64,000 bases of DNA from Agrobacterium tumefaciens_K (GCF_031801495.1 NZ_JAOEGC010000001.1:1984001-2048000), one strand, 5' to 3'; positions 35,569 through 45,066 are shown, counted from the stretch's first letter. Made by a program: numbers and translations. The notes: a model not told the origin generated them from the sequence alone.

Positions 35569-36381
35569 ATGCCTATCTTCATGGACCGGCACGATCTCGC
35601 CGGAGTTTCAGCCGAGGATATCGCAGCGGCACACCTTAAAGATCTCAGCGTTCAGGATCAGTACGGCGTAAAATTCCTGACCTACTGGTTCGATGAAAGA
35701 CGTGGCACGGCGTTTTGTCTCATCGATGCGCCGGACGCCGAAACCGCGCAGTGCGTGCATCGGGAGGCGCACGGGTTTATCGCAACGGAAGTCGTGGAAG
35801 TCGCCCTTTCGGCCGTAGAAGCTTTTCTCGGGCGCATACAGGACCCGATAATGGCGGCACCCGCCTCGCGGGACATGGATGCCGGTCACCGCGCCGTCCT
35901 GTTCACGGATATCGTTGGCTCCACCGAAATGACGTCGCGTCTGGGCGATCGCATGGCGGCTGAACTCGTCAGAGCGCATGACGCCATCGTACGCGGTTGC
36001 CTGGGCCGTCGGTCAGGGCGCGAGGTCAAGCACACTGGCGATGGCATAATGGCGGTGTTTTCCTCAACGCCATTTGCCGTGGATTGCGCAATCGATATCC
36101 AGCGCGGATTTCACACGTACAACAGAGGCAATGGAGAGCCGATCCACATCCGCATCGGGCTGGATTGCGGGGAGCCGGTCGAAGACAGCAATGATTTTTT
36201 CGGCACGACCGTGCAATTGGCCGCAAGACTTTGCGCCGCCGCCCAGAGCGACCAGATTCTGATATCGGACAAGATTTTTCAGGAATATGCCAAGGCCGAA
36301 GCCTTCGCACACGGAGAGAACTATCAGTTGAAAGGCTTTTCCCAGCCTGTGCTAGCGTACCGGTGTGAATGGCTGAATTAG
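35569..36381 (+). CDS. DUF4242 - class III adenylate/guanylate cyclase fusion
   Basis: A 270-residue protein. The N-terminal 85 residues match the DUF4242 (nickel-binding-like) domain: MPIFMDRHDLAGVSAEDIA, then a ferredoxin-like fold. The C-terminal part is a class III cyclase catalytic domain with FTDIVGSTEM (first metal Asp), the second metal Asp in HTGDGIMAVF, and late catalytic positions in FGTTVQLAARLCA. It may produce cAMP in response to whatever the first domain binds. GGGGAGA sets the start at 35569. No membrane segment is seen. Confidence 0.82.
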   Translation: MPIFMDRHDLAGVSAEDIAAAHLKDLSVQDQYGVKFLTYWFDERRGTAFCLIDAPDAETAQCVHREAHGFIATEVVEVALSAVEAFLGRIQDPIMAAPASRDMDAGHRAVLFTDIVGSTEMTSRLGDRMAAELVRAHDAIVRGCLGRRSGREVKHTGDGIMAVFSSTPFAVDCAIDIQRGFHTYNRGNGEPIHIRIGLDCGEPVEDSNDFFGTTVQLAARLCAAAQSDQILISDKIFQEYAKAEAFAHGENYQLKGFSQPVLAYRCEWLN

Positions 36382-37387
36382 GTGCCGGATTTTTATCGCA
36401 TTCGTTATTTTCCGCGAATTGACGGCTTCAAGAGTTGGGATTGGAACCTCTCGCTCATCGAGCTGTGTATAAATCAGCTTTTCGGGCCCAATCCTTTGCC
36501 ACGCATCTCATCGCAATAGCACGACAGGATTTCCGAAGTACCGCCTCAAACCTCATGAGCGAACGCGGCGCGAGTGCTTGAATATATCATCGCGAAGGTC
36601 GACAGTACGTCGAGTTCGTAAGAGATGGACGCGACAACTTCCCAAGTCGCAGGATCGGCATAGGTGCAAGCGATACCAAGACCGTGCTGAACGAGGTGCA
36701 TGCAGTCGTGGATTGATTGTAGGTCAAGATTGTGAATTGTCCAATATCAGCACGCAACCCCTCGCGTAAAAAAGGAAGCCCGGGTCGTTTGGGCTCCGTG
36801 GGCGATTGTGGTGTCACCTGCGAGATTTGCGGCAGTAATGACGACGGCAAGCCAGTGTACTTTCGGAACGAAGCAGATCATCGAGATGCGCATGAGCGGC
36901 TGGGTGACGACACGCCTCTCGTAGAAAGGGAGAAAACCGGAAGCCCACGTTACAATAGTCCTGACGGAGCTGGCATACCACGTCTGAGGCGCTGTGGATG
37001 CGGGACGCACGGCGACATTGTGCCTTTCGCTGTGAAAGGCCTTTAGCGCGGTCGGTGACAGGTCGTTGGTGAAGGAAGGAAAGGAGGCGGTCGACAGCAT
37101 TTCCGCCAAGTGCCTTGATCTGCGCCGGGCTGATAGTCTCGAACTTCTCTGGCGCCTTGCGCATGATGGTGTCGCGTAGCTGCTTTTCCGTCATCATGCG
37201 CTGCTCCAGCCGGTAGAGAGCGGAGTTGTGCGCCCAGAAGAGCATGCGGCTGGTAGGCTAAACGGCGGGTTTGTCGCCGTCGAACTCCATATCATCAGTC
37301 AGGAACAGTTTTGAATCGTCGCTCATGGTGCAATTATAACGCCCTGAAGCGAACTTGCCACGTCGTTCCAGAAACGTGTTCCCCATT
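36382..37387. other. Gene-poor stretch
   Basis: About 1 kb between the cyclase gene and the SMP-30 gene. Many short overlapping frames occur on both strands and none has family features. The only candidate with a ribosome site is the small reverse-strand ORF listed separately. It may hold decayed DNA. No tRNA or repeat is seen. Confidence 0.5.
36814..37197 (-). CDS. Hypothetical protein, possibly frameshifted
   Basis: A 127-residue ORF starting MMTEKQLRDTIMRKAPEKF, with GGAG 6 bases ahead of the ATG. The first 45 residues look protein-like (charged, helical), but from about residue 50 the composition becomes Arg/His/Cys-rich. A neighbouring frame (36747-37109, reading SFTNDLSPTALKAFHSERH) looks more natural there. 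This suggests a frameshift near 37100 in an unknown gene. I recognise no family. Confidence 0.3.
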   Translation of the reverse strand: MMTEKQLRDTIMRKAPEKFETISPAQIKALGGNAVDRLLSFLHQRPVTDRAKGLSQRKAQCRRASRIHSASDVVCQLRQDYCNVGFRFSPFLREACRHPAAHAHLDDLLRSESTLACRRHYCRKSRR

Positions 37388-38308
37388 TCAGGGCGTCTGT
37401 GCACCGGTTGCCGCGACATAGACAGAATAAAGCGATTTTGTAGCGGTGATGAACAGACGGTTCTTTTTCGGCCCGCCGAAGGTGAGGTTCGCGACTGTCT
37501 GCGGCACCTTGATCTTGCCGAGGAGCGTGCCGTCGGGCGCAAAGCAGTGCACGCCATCGCCCGCGCTCGTCCACAGATTGCCAGCCGTGTCGAGGCGAAA
37601 GCCATCCGGCAGGCCATTGTCGAGATTGCAGAACTCCCGGCCGTTGCCGAGTTTAACGCCATCCACGACGTCGAAGACGCGGATTTGCCGTGGGCGGGAA
37701 ACATCGTGGCTGTAGGAACTGTCAGCAATGTAGAGCTTCTTTTCGTCGGGCGAAAATGCGAGGCCGTTCGGCTGCACGAAGTCATCAATGGCGATATCGA
37801 TTTTTCCGCTAGTGGGGTCGAGCCGATAGACGTTGCGCGTCTTCTGCTCTGGTTCGGCCTTGTAGCCCTCGTAGTCGGAGAGAATGCCGTAGGTCGGGTC
37901 GGTGAACCAGACGCTGCCATCGGATTTGACCACCACATCATTGGGCGAGTTCAGCCGCTTACCGTCAAAGTTGTCGGCGAGAACGGTGATGGAGCCGTCG
38001 ACCTCGGTGCGGGTGACACGCCGCCCACCATGTTCGCAGGAAACAAGTCGCCCCTGCCGGTCCCGCGTATTGCCGTTGGCGAAGTTCGAAGGCTGACGGA
38101 ACACCGAAATCCCGCCGTCCGGCACCCAGCGCAACATACGCTCGTTCGGAATATCGCTGAACAGCAGGCAGTTGAGATCGGCAAACCACACCGGGCCTTC
38201 GGCCCAGCGGCAGCCGGAATAAAGCTCTTCCAGTTCCGCATTGCCAACGATCAGATGGCGAAAGCGGTCATCGTGGATTTCGTAAGGGGAGGTCTTTTCT
38301 GTGATCAT
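37388..38308 (-). CDS. SMP-30/gluconolactonase family protein
   Basis: A 306-residue six-bladed beta-propeller lactonase. The first metal Glu is in CRWAEGPVWFADL, the Asn ligand in KRLNSPNDVVVKSDG and the catalytic Asp region in NGLPDGFRLDTAGNLW. It would open sugar lactones formed after oxidation of a sugar. It follows the sugar ABC genes on the same strand with a 35-base gap, so it probably acts on the imported sugar. No sugar dehydrogenase is present in the operon. Confidence 0.88.
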   Translation of the reverse strand: MITEKTSPYEIHDDRFRHLIVGNAELEELYSGCRWAEGPVWFADLNCLLFSDIPNERMLRWVPDGGISVFRQPSNFANGNTRDRQGRLVSCEHGGRRVTRTEVDGSITVLADNFDGKRLNSPNDVVVKSDGSVWFTDPTYGILSDYEGYKAEPEQKTRNVYRLDPTSGKIDIAIDDFVQPNGLAFSPDEKKLYIADSSYSHDVSRPRQIRVFDVVDGVKLGNGREFCNLDNGLPDGFRLDTAGNLWTSAGDGVHCFAPDGTLLGKIKVPQTVANLTFGGPKKNRLFITATKSLYSVYVAATGAQTP

Positions 38309-38343
38309 GAGCGTGGTCCGCTTTTAGGCTTGTCGTTCGGGAT

Positions 38344-39291
38344 TCAGCGCGTGGCCTTGCGGCCGCTCGCCAGAAGAATGACGGAGATGATGATGAGGCC
38401 GGTGAGGATGAGGCGGATGCCGGCGCCGAAACCATAGGTATTCAGCATCGAGACCACCAGGAACATGAAGAGCGAAGCGCCCCAGATGCCGGGAACATTG
38501 GAGTCGCCGCCCGCGACGGCCGTACCGCCAATGACGACGACGGCGATGGACATCAGCAGATATTCCGATCCCATGTTCAGCGCCGCACCTCCGGAGAAGC
38601 TGGCAAGCAGGTAACCGGCAATTGCCGCCAGCACCGCGCAGAGCACATAGGTGACGAAGCGTGCGCCATCCACGGGGATTCCAGTCATACGCGCAGCGAA
38701 GGTGCTCTGGCCGATGGCGGAAATCCAGCGCCCGTAAAATGTACGGTCGAGCAGCAGCCAGGCGACGACCGAGAGCAGCAATGCGACGAGCGCAACGTTC
38801 GGAATGCCGAAAGAGCTTGATATCGCGAATGTCGCCAATGTTTCCGGCGGCTTGATGCGCAGGCCGCGGTTTGACCAGATGGCGATGGACTGCACGATGA
38901 AGCTCATCGACAGCGTCGCGATGATCGGCGGGATGCGCAGGAGCTTGATCAGCGCATAATTGCCGATGCCGATGGCAACGCCGATCAGAATGGCGATCAG
39001 CAGTCCGGGCAGGATGAGACTGTCCGACACATCCATGAATTTCAGGGCCAGAGTTCCTGACAGCGTCATAGTTGCGGGAACGCAAAGGTCGATATTCCCA
39101 GGCCCGAGCGTGATGACGAACATCTGGCCGATGCCGACGATGACGGAAAAGGCCGCGAATGTGAGAGCGGCATGCGATAGTCCGAAGGAACTTGCGCCGC
39201 CGGTAAAGAGCACGGTGATGACCCAAACCGCAATGGTTGCGGCAAAGGACCAGATCCATGGTTTTCGGGTGAGGGAAGAGAGCCCCTTCAT
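38344..39291 (-). CDS. Sugar ABC importer permease 2 (second sugar system)
   Basis: A 315-residue BPD_transp_2 (RbsC-like) permease with about 9 hydrophobic segments. The family stretch is seen as VITLGPGNIDLCVPATMTLS, an altered form of the usual LS-G motif, and VVVIGGTAVAGGDSNVPGIW is near the end. Its start overlaps the stop of the other permease (4 bases). Two different permeases suggest a heterodimeric channel, as in autoinducer-2 or rhamnose importers. Confidence 0.88.
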   Translation of the reverse strand: MKGLSSLTRKPWIWSFAATIAVWVITVLFTGGASSFGLSHAALTFAAFSVIVGIGQMFVITLGPGNIDLCVPATMTLSGTLALKFMDVSDSLILPGLLIAILIGVAIGIGNYALIKLLRIPPIIATLSMSFIVQSIAIWSNRGLRIKPPETLATFAISSSFGIPNVALVALLLSVVAWLLLDRTFYGRWISAIGQSTFAARMTGIPVDGARFVTYVLCAVLAAIAGYLLASFSGGAALNMGSEYLLMSIAVVVIGGTAVAGGDSNVPGIWGASLFMFLVVSMLNTYGFGAGIRLILTGLIIISVILLASGRKATR

Positions 39292-40229
39292 TGGTGTTTC
39301 TCCCGCTTTTCAAGACGGTTGAGCAGGATACGCAGTGCCAGCACGAGAATGAGGATCGCCCCTTGCGCGCCGATTTGCCAGTCGGGTGAAATGCGCATGA
39401 AGGAGAGGAAGGAACCGGCAAGCGTCAGCGTCAATGCGCCGATGACGGCGCCGATGGGCGAGACCCTACCGCCGACAAATTCACCGCCGCCAAGGATGAC
39501 GCCCGCAATCGACAACAGCGTGTAGCGCAGCGCGATGTTCGCATCAGCCGATGTCGTGAGGCCTACAAGGGTGATACCCGACAGCACCGCGAAAAAACCG
39601 GCCAGCGCAAAGGTTGCCGCGCGGATACCGACAACGGACCAGCCGGAACGCTCGACCGAGCGGAAATTGCCGCCGACGCCGCGCATCAACACGCCGAACG
39701 ACGAGCGCATGACGATGTAATGGGCGATGACGGCGATCAGGATGCTTGCGACGATCGCGATCGGCACGAGCGGCGGTTTCGCCGTCATCAGCGTGCGGAT
39801 AAAAGCGGGTGCCTGCCCGCCGGGTGAGGGGAGGATGAGAACGGCAAGGCCGCCCCAGACGAAACTCATGCCGAGCGTGACGACGATGGAGGGCAGGCCT
39901 CGGATATGAATGATGGCGCCCAGCACGGCATAAACCGCGATTGCCCCTACAAAGATTGCAATCCCAAGCAATGGCGTGGTCTGCAGGAAGGTGGCCGTTA
40001 CACAGGCGCAGAAGCTGACAAAGGTGCCCATCGACAAATCGAGATCGTTGACGGACATGATCAGCATCTGCGCAACGGTGGCGAGTGCAATCGGCACTGC
40101 CAGATTGAACAGCAGGTTCATGCCGGTGTAGCTCATGGCGCGCGGCTGCAAGTAGAAGACTGCGGCGAGCAGGAAGGCGAGCGAGGCGGCGGGAATGATG
40201 AGGCGAAGGGCGTTTGCCGAAAGTTTCAT
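39288..40229 (-). CDS. Sugar ABC importer permease 1 (second sugar system)
   Basis: A 313-residue RbsC-family permease. It has the normal family motif MSVNDLDLSMGTFVSF and a late GVILGGGEFVGGRVSPIG stretch. The start overlaps the ATPase stop by 4 bases and the stop overlaps the next permease start by 4, so the three genes are translationally coupled. Confidence 0.88.
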   Translation of the reverse strand: MKLSANALRLIIPAASLAFLLAAVFYLQPRAMSYTGMNLLFNLAVPIALATVAQMLIMSVNDLDLSMGTFVSFCACVTATFLQTTPLLGIAIFVGAIAVYAVLGAIIHIRGLPSIVVTLGMSFVWGGLAVLILPSPGGQAPAFIRTLMTAKPPLVPIAIVASILIAVIAHYIVMRSSFGVLMRGVGGNFRSVERSGWSVVGIRAATFALAGFFAVLSGITLVGLTTSADANIALRYTLLSIAGVILGGGEFVGGRVSPIGAVIGALTLTLAGSFLSFMRISPDWQIGAQGAILILVLALRILLNRLEKREKHQ

Positions 40230-41689
40230 GCGTGGTCTTCTCCCGCGAAGGAAGCGGCCAGCACATTCTGTTCGGTAATGTCCTCGCTCACCAGTTCGGC
40301 CTGAATGACGCCGTCGCGGAAGACGTAGACCCGGTCACAAAGACGGATTTCATCCATTTCGGTGGAATACCAGATGAAAGTACGGCCGTGGGAGGCTTCG
40401 GTTCTCAAGATGTCGTAAACCTCCTGTTTGGTGCCGATATCGACGCCGCGCATCGGGTCGTCCATCAAAACGGTGCTGGCGGTGGTGGCGAGCGCGCGGG
40501 CGAAAAGCACCTTCTGCTGGTTGCCGCCGGAGAGGGACAGGATCTTGTTGCTCATATCGGGCGTACGGATTTCGATGCGCGTCTTCCAATGTGCACCGAG
40601 GTCGCTCTCCTTGCTCCTGTCCACCATGCCCGCTGATGAAATATCCCGCAGCGAGGCGATGGACAGGTTTTTGAGGATGCTCCACAGCGGGAAGGTGCCG
40701 TTCAGGCTGCGGTCGCCCGCGACGAAGGCGATATCGGTCTTCCGGGTGGGCAGCCAGCTGCTGTTGCGGCCCAGGTAAAGGTCGAGAAGTGCTTCGGTCT
40801 GGCCGTGGCCGCCGAGACCGGCAAGGCCGATGATCTCGCCACGGAAAGCCTCGAAGGCAAGGCCTTCACCCCGGCGCGCCGGCATGGAAAGCACCTTTTC
40901 GCCCGCTTTGCGATTCTCGCTTTTCTGCCGCACCTGTTGTTTGACGACGCTACCCATGGCTTCCACCAGCGTGCGTGTCGTAAAGTCGCCGGCCGCCCGG
41001 TCGGCCACCACCCGGCCATCCTTCATCACAACGATGCGGGTGGCGGTTGAGAGGATTTCTCCGAGAATATGGGAGATCAGCAGGACCGAGCCCCCCGTGC
41101 GGACGAAACCGCGAACGTAGTCCATCAACTGTTTGGCGAGGCCGGCGTCGAGCGAGGAGGTCGGCTCGTCAAGAATGATCAGCCTTGGGGCTTCAGGTGT
41201 GCGGCAGAAATTGATGGCGATTTCCACCATCTGCCGCTCGGCAATGGAAAGTTCGGCAATCGTCAGCTCGCAATCGATGCCATGGCCGGGAAAAATCTCA
41301 TCGAGTGTCTCGCGGATCATCGCAAGCACGCGACCGCGCCAGTTCCTGCCGCTGATGGTGGCATGCATGATGCGAACATTCTCGCTGATCGTCAGGTTGG
41401 GGCAGAGCGAGAGTTCCTGAAAGACGCAGCGCACACCATTGGCGCGGGCAACCGCGATGCCGTAGCGGCCATGCTCGCCGCGATAGGAAATGGAGCCTTC
41501 ATGCGGCGTCAGCCCGCCATTGATGACGTTGACGATGGTGGATTTTCCCGCGCCATTATGACCGACGAGCCCGAGGCATTCGCCGGATCGGATGACGAGA
41601 TCAGCCCCGTCCAGCGCCTTAACCGCGCCGAACACGACCTTCACGCCGCGCGCGGCGACGACTTCTTCGGCCTCGATGATGTCATTCAT
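40226..41689 (-). CDS. Sugar ABC importer duplicated ATPase (second sugar system)
   Basis: A 487-residue fused ATPase. The first half has Walker A GHNGAGKSTIVN, a LSIAERQMVEIA signature-like stretch and Walker B RLIILDEPTSSLD. The second half lacks a normal Walker A (GLAGLGGHGQTEAL) but keeps LSGGNQQKVLFARALA and VLMDDPMRGVDIGT, where Asp-Asp replaces the usual Asp-Glu. The second site is thus probably non-hydrolytic, common in this family. An ATG at 41689 is preferred to the TTG at 41695. The substrate is unknown. Confidence 0.88.
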   Translation of the reverse strand: MNDIIEAEEVVAARGVKVVFGAVKALDGADLVIRSGECLGLVGHNGAGKSTIVNVINGGLTPHEGSISYRGEHGRYGIAVARANGVRCVFQELSLCPNLTISENVRIMHATISGRNWRGRVLAMIRETLDEIFPGHGIDCELTIAELSIAERQMVEIAINFCRTPEAPRLIILDEPTSSLDAGLAKQLMDYVRGFVRTGGSVLLISHILGEILSTATRIVVMKDGRVVADRAAGDFTTRTLVEAMGSVVKQQVRQKSENRKAGEKVLSMPARRGEGLAFEAFRGEIIGLAGLGGHGQTEALLDLYLGRNSSWLPTRKTDIAFVAGDRSLNGTFPLWSILKNLSIASLRDISSAGMVDRSKESDLGAHWKTRIEIRTPDMSNKILSLSGGNQQKVLFARALATTASTVLMDDPMRGVDIGTKQEVYDILRTEASHGRTFIWYSTEMDEIRLCDRVYVFRDGVIQAELVSEDITEQNVLAASFAGEDHA

Positions 41690-41780
41690 GAGCAATTATG
41701 CCAGTGTTCTGAAATTGTTTACGAAGAGCGCTGCGGCGCCTCCTTCGAGCGCGCCGCAGGATCAGGCATCAGGCTGCGGA

Positions 41781-42797
41781 TTAATTTGCCGAGGAAATGA
41801 CCTTCTGGGCATCCTCAAGCGAATATTCCACATTCGCAACGCCACCCTTCTGGGTATTCTTGAGGTTCTCCTCGAGATTGGCCTGGTCAATGCGTAGGAA
41901 CGGAACCGTCAGGTCCTTTTTCACATCCTTGCCGTCGAGGATCTGCTGCGCCACCCAGAATGCTAGCGTTGAGACGCCAGGAGCGATGGAGACAGACATG
42001 GTCTCATAGCCGCTGGCATCTTTCTGCTGTTTCCACCATTGCAACTCGTCTTCGCGGTTGCCCATGACGATGGTCGGCGTCGGGCGCTTGGCGGCGGCAA
42101 AAGCCTGTGCCGCACCGTAACCGTCACCCCCCTGCGTTACCACGGCAGCGACCTCGGGAAGGCTCGGCAGAATGCCGGCAACGGCACGCTGTGCGACATC
42201 CTGCGCCCAGTCGCCATTGACTGAACCGACGATCTTGAACTGCGGGTTCTTGGCAACGGCGTCAACAATACCGGCATGGATTTCGTCATCGACCGAAACA
42301 CCGGCCAGGCCGCGAATTTCGAGCAGATTGCCGCCCTTCGGCATGGCCTTGGCGAGATAGTCGATCTGGCTTGCGCCCATGGCCTTGAAATCAACGGCGA
42401 TGCGCCATGCGCAGGGCTCGGTAACGATGCCGTCGAAGGATACGACAGTGATGCCGGCATCGCAGGCTTCCTTCACCGCGCCGTTGAGCGCGGTGGGGGA
42501 GGCGGCATTAATGACGATCGCATCATAACCCTGCAGGATGAGGTTCTGAATCTGCGCCGCCTGTTCGGTCGCCTGGTTTTCAGCCGTCGTGAAGGCGTCT
42601 GCTGCGGCCACCTGCTTGTCGGCAACCGCCTGCTTGGTGATCTTGTCCCAGCTGGTCAGCATCGCCTGACGCCAGGAATTTCCTGCGTAATTGTTTGAAA
42701 GCGCAATCTTTTTTGCCGACGTATCGGCGTGAGCGGTGATCGGCAGCGCTGCACATGCGACAGCGGCCGATGCCATAAGCATCTTCCTCAAAGCCAT
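41781..42797 (-). CDS. Sugar ABC importer periplasmic binding protein (second sugar system)
   Basis: A 338-residue Peripla_BP_4 protein. The signal peptide is residues 1-24 (MALRKMLMASAAVACAALPI, ending AHA) and the mature part begins KKIALSNNYAGNSWRQAM. The LQGYDAIVINAASPTAL segment marks the RbsB-like fold. A strong GGGAGG site fixes the start at 42797; the open frame running upstream to 43415 is a shadow of the kinase gene. It is the first gene of the operon, followed by ATPase, two permeases and the SMP-30 lactonase. Confidence 0.9.
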   Translation of the reverse strand: MALRKMLMASAAVACAALPITAHADTSAKKIALSNNYAGNSWRQAMLTSWDKITKQAVADKQVAAADAFTTAENQATEQAAQIQNLILQGYDAIVINAASPTALNGAVKEACDAGITVVSFDGIVTEPCAWRIAVDFKAMGASQIDYLAKAMPKGGNLLEIRGLAGVSVDDEIHAGIVDAVAKNPQFKIVGSVNGDWAQDVAQRAVAGILPSLPEVAAVVTQGGDGYGAAQAFAAAKRPTPTIVMGNREDELQWWKQQKDASGYETMSVSIAPGVSTLAFWVAQQILDGKDVKKDLTVPFLRIDQANLEENLKNTQKGGVANVEYSLEDAQKVISSAN

Positions 42798-42962
42798 TTG
42801 ATTTCCTCCCTCGTGGCTTGCCCTTTTCGAGCCCGGAATTCTCGCAACGCCGCAAATCTCCTCGGCGGCGGGTGGAATTCCTTTGCACTGGAGCTCCTTT
42901 CCCCAGTAGAAGCGAGAATGACCAAGAAGATTTCGCTTGTATAGGCGGATCGCGGCAATCTT

Positions 42963-43001
42963 CCTGCGGGTTTCCGCAGAAAGCTTGCGGGGACCCGCAG
43001 G
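42963..43001. promoter_or_regulatory. Long hairpin in the divergent region upstream of the kinase
   Basis: CCTGCGGGTTTCCGCA pairs with TGCGGGGACCCGCAGG across a 7-base loop. As RNA on the + strand this gives a 16-bp stem with two U-G pairs, ending 99 bases before the kinase start. It has no T-run. It may be a 5' UTR structure or a long operator for the response regulator. The rest of the 303-base gap shows no gene. Confidence 0.45.
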
Positions 43002-43100
43002 ACGAAACGCCACCGTCGGGCGCAGAATGGATGACGCGGCGTTCCAATGTGTCGAAACTGCGCCGCCAGATATGGCAGACGCTTGGGAGGGCGTCGGCAA

Positions 43101-44336
43101 ATGTTGGATACGCCAAAAAGCGCGCTTTTTCATCACTACATGGGTATTTCGCGGCTGCTGGCCGGGCAGCTGGAATTCAACGCCATTATCCAGGCGGTAG
43201 CGACCGAGATCAGCCATATCATCCCGCATGATCACATGGATGTCTGCATCAAACAGCTGGATGACAAATACCACATCGCCTATGAGAGCGGGCTTGTCAG
43301 TGCCTGGAGCAAACATCCGCCTGCACTTTTGACCGGAAGTCCTATCCGCTCCCTGCTGTCTGGCGAAGTCGAGCATCTTCTGAGCGGCGATGCCTGCGCC
43401 GATCCGCGGTTCCACTTCAAGGGTGCATTTTCAAGCCCCATCCACGAACTAGACTTGCATAGCCGCCTGCACGTTCCGATGAAAGTGCACGGCGATATTA
43501 TCGGCGCGCTTAGTTGTTCCTGTCATCGGGCCGATGCCTACACGATGGAGGATGTCGCCAATGCCCGCGCCGTTGCTGATCTGCTGGCACCCTATTTTTA
43601 CGCCATCCGCGCTGCAGAGCAGGCGAAACGTTCGGCCATCGAGGAGGCCCGTGCCAATGCTCGCGAAGAAGGACTTCGCCTCGGCGCGCTTCAATTGACG
43701 GAGGCTCTTGAGGCCGAACGCCAGCGGATCGGCATGGATCTGCACGATCAGACGCTGGCCGACCTGACGAGGCTGGCGCGGCGTATCGAGCGCATGAGCC
43801 ATTCGGCCGATATGTCGGGCGAGATGCTGGAACCGGTTGTCCGCAGCCTGCAACATTGCATGCAGGACCTACGCGAGATCATTGAGGAAGCGAAGCCCTC
43901 GATCCTGCAATTGTTCGGCGTCGTCGAGGCGATCGAGACCTATGTCGACCGCTCCGTACGCGATAGCGGCTCGGTTATAGAGTGGTCTGTCACCGATGAG
44001 ACCGACGGGCTGGTGGAAAAGCTCGACAAGACGGTGGCCATTTCGCTGTTCCGCATCGTGCAGGAGGCGGTCAACAACGCCATCAGGCATGCGCAGCCGG
44101 ATACGATTGCCGTGATGCTCTCCGCGGTTGATGGCGGGTTGAGGGTGACCGTGAGCGATGACGGCAATGGCTGCGGTGAGAAAGCTGCCTCCGGCGGTCT
44201 CGGCATTGGCAACATGAAGACAAGGGCGCGGCTGATTTCGGCACGCTTTGATATTTCCGCCAATGAAGCCGGAGCGGGCACCCGCATCACCGTGACCCTG
44301 CAGCAAGGTGCTTTCGATCCCCAGGAGGATGTTTGA
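43101..44336 (+). CDS. GAF-domain sensor histidine kinase (NarL/DesK-type HisKA_3)
   Basis: A 411-residue soluble kinase. Residues about 15-175 form a GAF sensor domain, followed by a helical coil. The phospho-acceptor His is in ERQRIGMDLHDQTLADLTR, the HisKA_3 type. The ATPase domain has the N box VQEAVNNAIRHAQ and the G boxes DDGNGCG and GLGIGNMKTRA. No membrane helix is seen, so it senses a cytosolic or diffusible signal. The cognate regulator starts 1 base after its stop. The start at 43101 has a GGGAGG site 10 bases ahead. Confidence 0.9.
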   Translation: MLDTPKSALFHHYMGISRLLAGQLEFNAIIQAVATEISHIIPHDHMDVCIKQLDDKYHIAYESGLVSAWSKHPPALLTGSPIRSLLSGEVEHLLSGDACADPRFHFKGAFSSPIHELDLHSRLHVPMKVHGDIIGALSCSCHRADAYTMEDVANARAVADLLAPYFYAIRAAEQAKRSAIEEARANAREEGLRLGALQLTEALEAERQRIGMDLHDQTLADLTRLARRIERMSHSADMSGEMLEPVVRSLQHCMQDLREIIEEAKPSILQLFGVVEAIETYVDRSVRDSGSVIEWSVTDETDGLVEKLDKTVAISLFRIVQEAVNNAIRHAQPDTIAVMLSAVDGGLRVTVSDDGNGCGEKAASGGLGIGNMKTRARLISARFDISANEAGAGTRITVTLQQGAFDPQEDV

Positions 44337-44337
44337 C

Positions 44338-45066
44338 ATGGACGTGCTGATCGTCGAGGACGATGCGCTGCACCGCGCCTATCTGAGTGAGGCCGTTAGG
44401 GCGGCGCTGCCGGAATGCGACAATGTTCTGGAGGCGGCCAATGGCAGGGCGGGCGAAAAGCTCGCGCGCGAAAATCGGGCGGCTCACATCGTCATGGATT
44501 TACAGATGAATGAGCGTAATGGCATCGAGGCCGCGCGCACCATCTGGAAGGAAAGGCCGGATACCCGCATCCTGTTCTGGTCGAATTATTCTGATGAAGC
44601 CTATGTACGTGGCGTTTCCCGCATCGTGCCGGAAGGTGCCGCTTATGGTTACGTGCTCAAATCGGCCTCCGATGACCGCCTGCGGCTGGCGCTCAGGGGC
44701 ATCTTCATCGAGGCGCAATGCGTGATCGACCGGGAAGTGCGTGGCTTGCAAGAAAAGAGCCTCGGCAAGGTGCATGGATTTACCGATTCCGAATATGAAA
44801 TTCTTGTCGATGTCGCGCTGGGTCTTACCGACAAGGCGATTGCTCGCCGCCGGAACCTGTCCCTGCGCAGCGTGCAGAACCGCCTGCAAAGCCTTTACGA
44901 GAAATTGAACGTGCATCAGGCGGCCGGCGACGACGAGGCGAGCGGCTGCTACAACCTTAGAACCCGTGCCGTCGCCGTCGCTTTCCTGCGCAAGCTTTTG
45001 AACTACAGTGCGTTAGATAAAGCTGAGCGCGAACTGGGGGGTGGACCGAGTAACGTGGTCTCGTAA
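44338..45066 (+). CDS. LuxR/NarL-type response regulator
   Basis: A 242-residue regulator. The receiver has VLIVEDDALH, phospho-Asp in HIVMDLQMNERNG and Lys in YGYVLKSASD. The C-terminal helix-turn-helix includes FTDSEYEILVDVALGLTDK and LSLRSVQNRLQSLYEKL. It is coupled to the kinase gene (AGGAGG at 44323). Being divergent from the sugar ABC operon, the pair probably controls it. The C-terminus runs about 45 residues past the HTH, more than usual, with no recognised domain. Confidence 0.9.
   Translation: MDVLIVEDDALHRAYLSEAVRAALPECDNVLEAANGRAGEKLARENRAAHIVMDLQMNERNGIEAARTIWKERPDTRILFWSNYSDEAYVRGVSRIVPEGAAYGYVLKSASDDRLRLALRGIFIEAQCVIDREVRGLQEKSLGKVHGFTDSEYEILVDVALGLTDKAIARRRNLSLRSVQNRLQSLYEKLNVHQAAGDDEASGCYNLRTRAVAVAFLRKLLNYSALDKAERELGGGPSNVVS

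Noticed and set aside
37355..38437. A 360-residue forward ORF opposite the SMP-30 gene
   Set aside because: The reverse-strand SMP-30 protein has all expected metal-site motifs; the forward frame does not.
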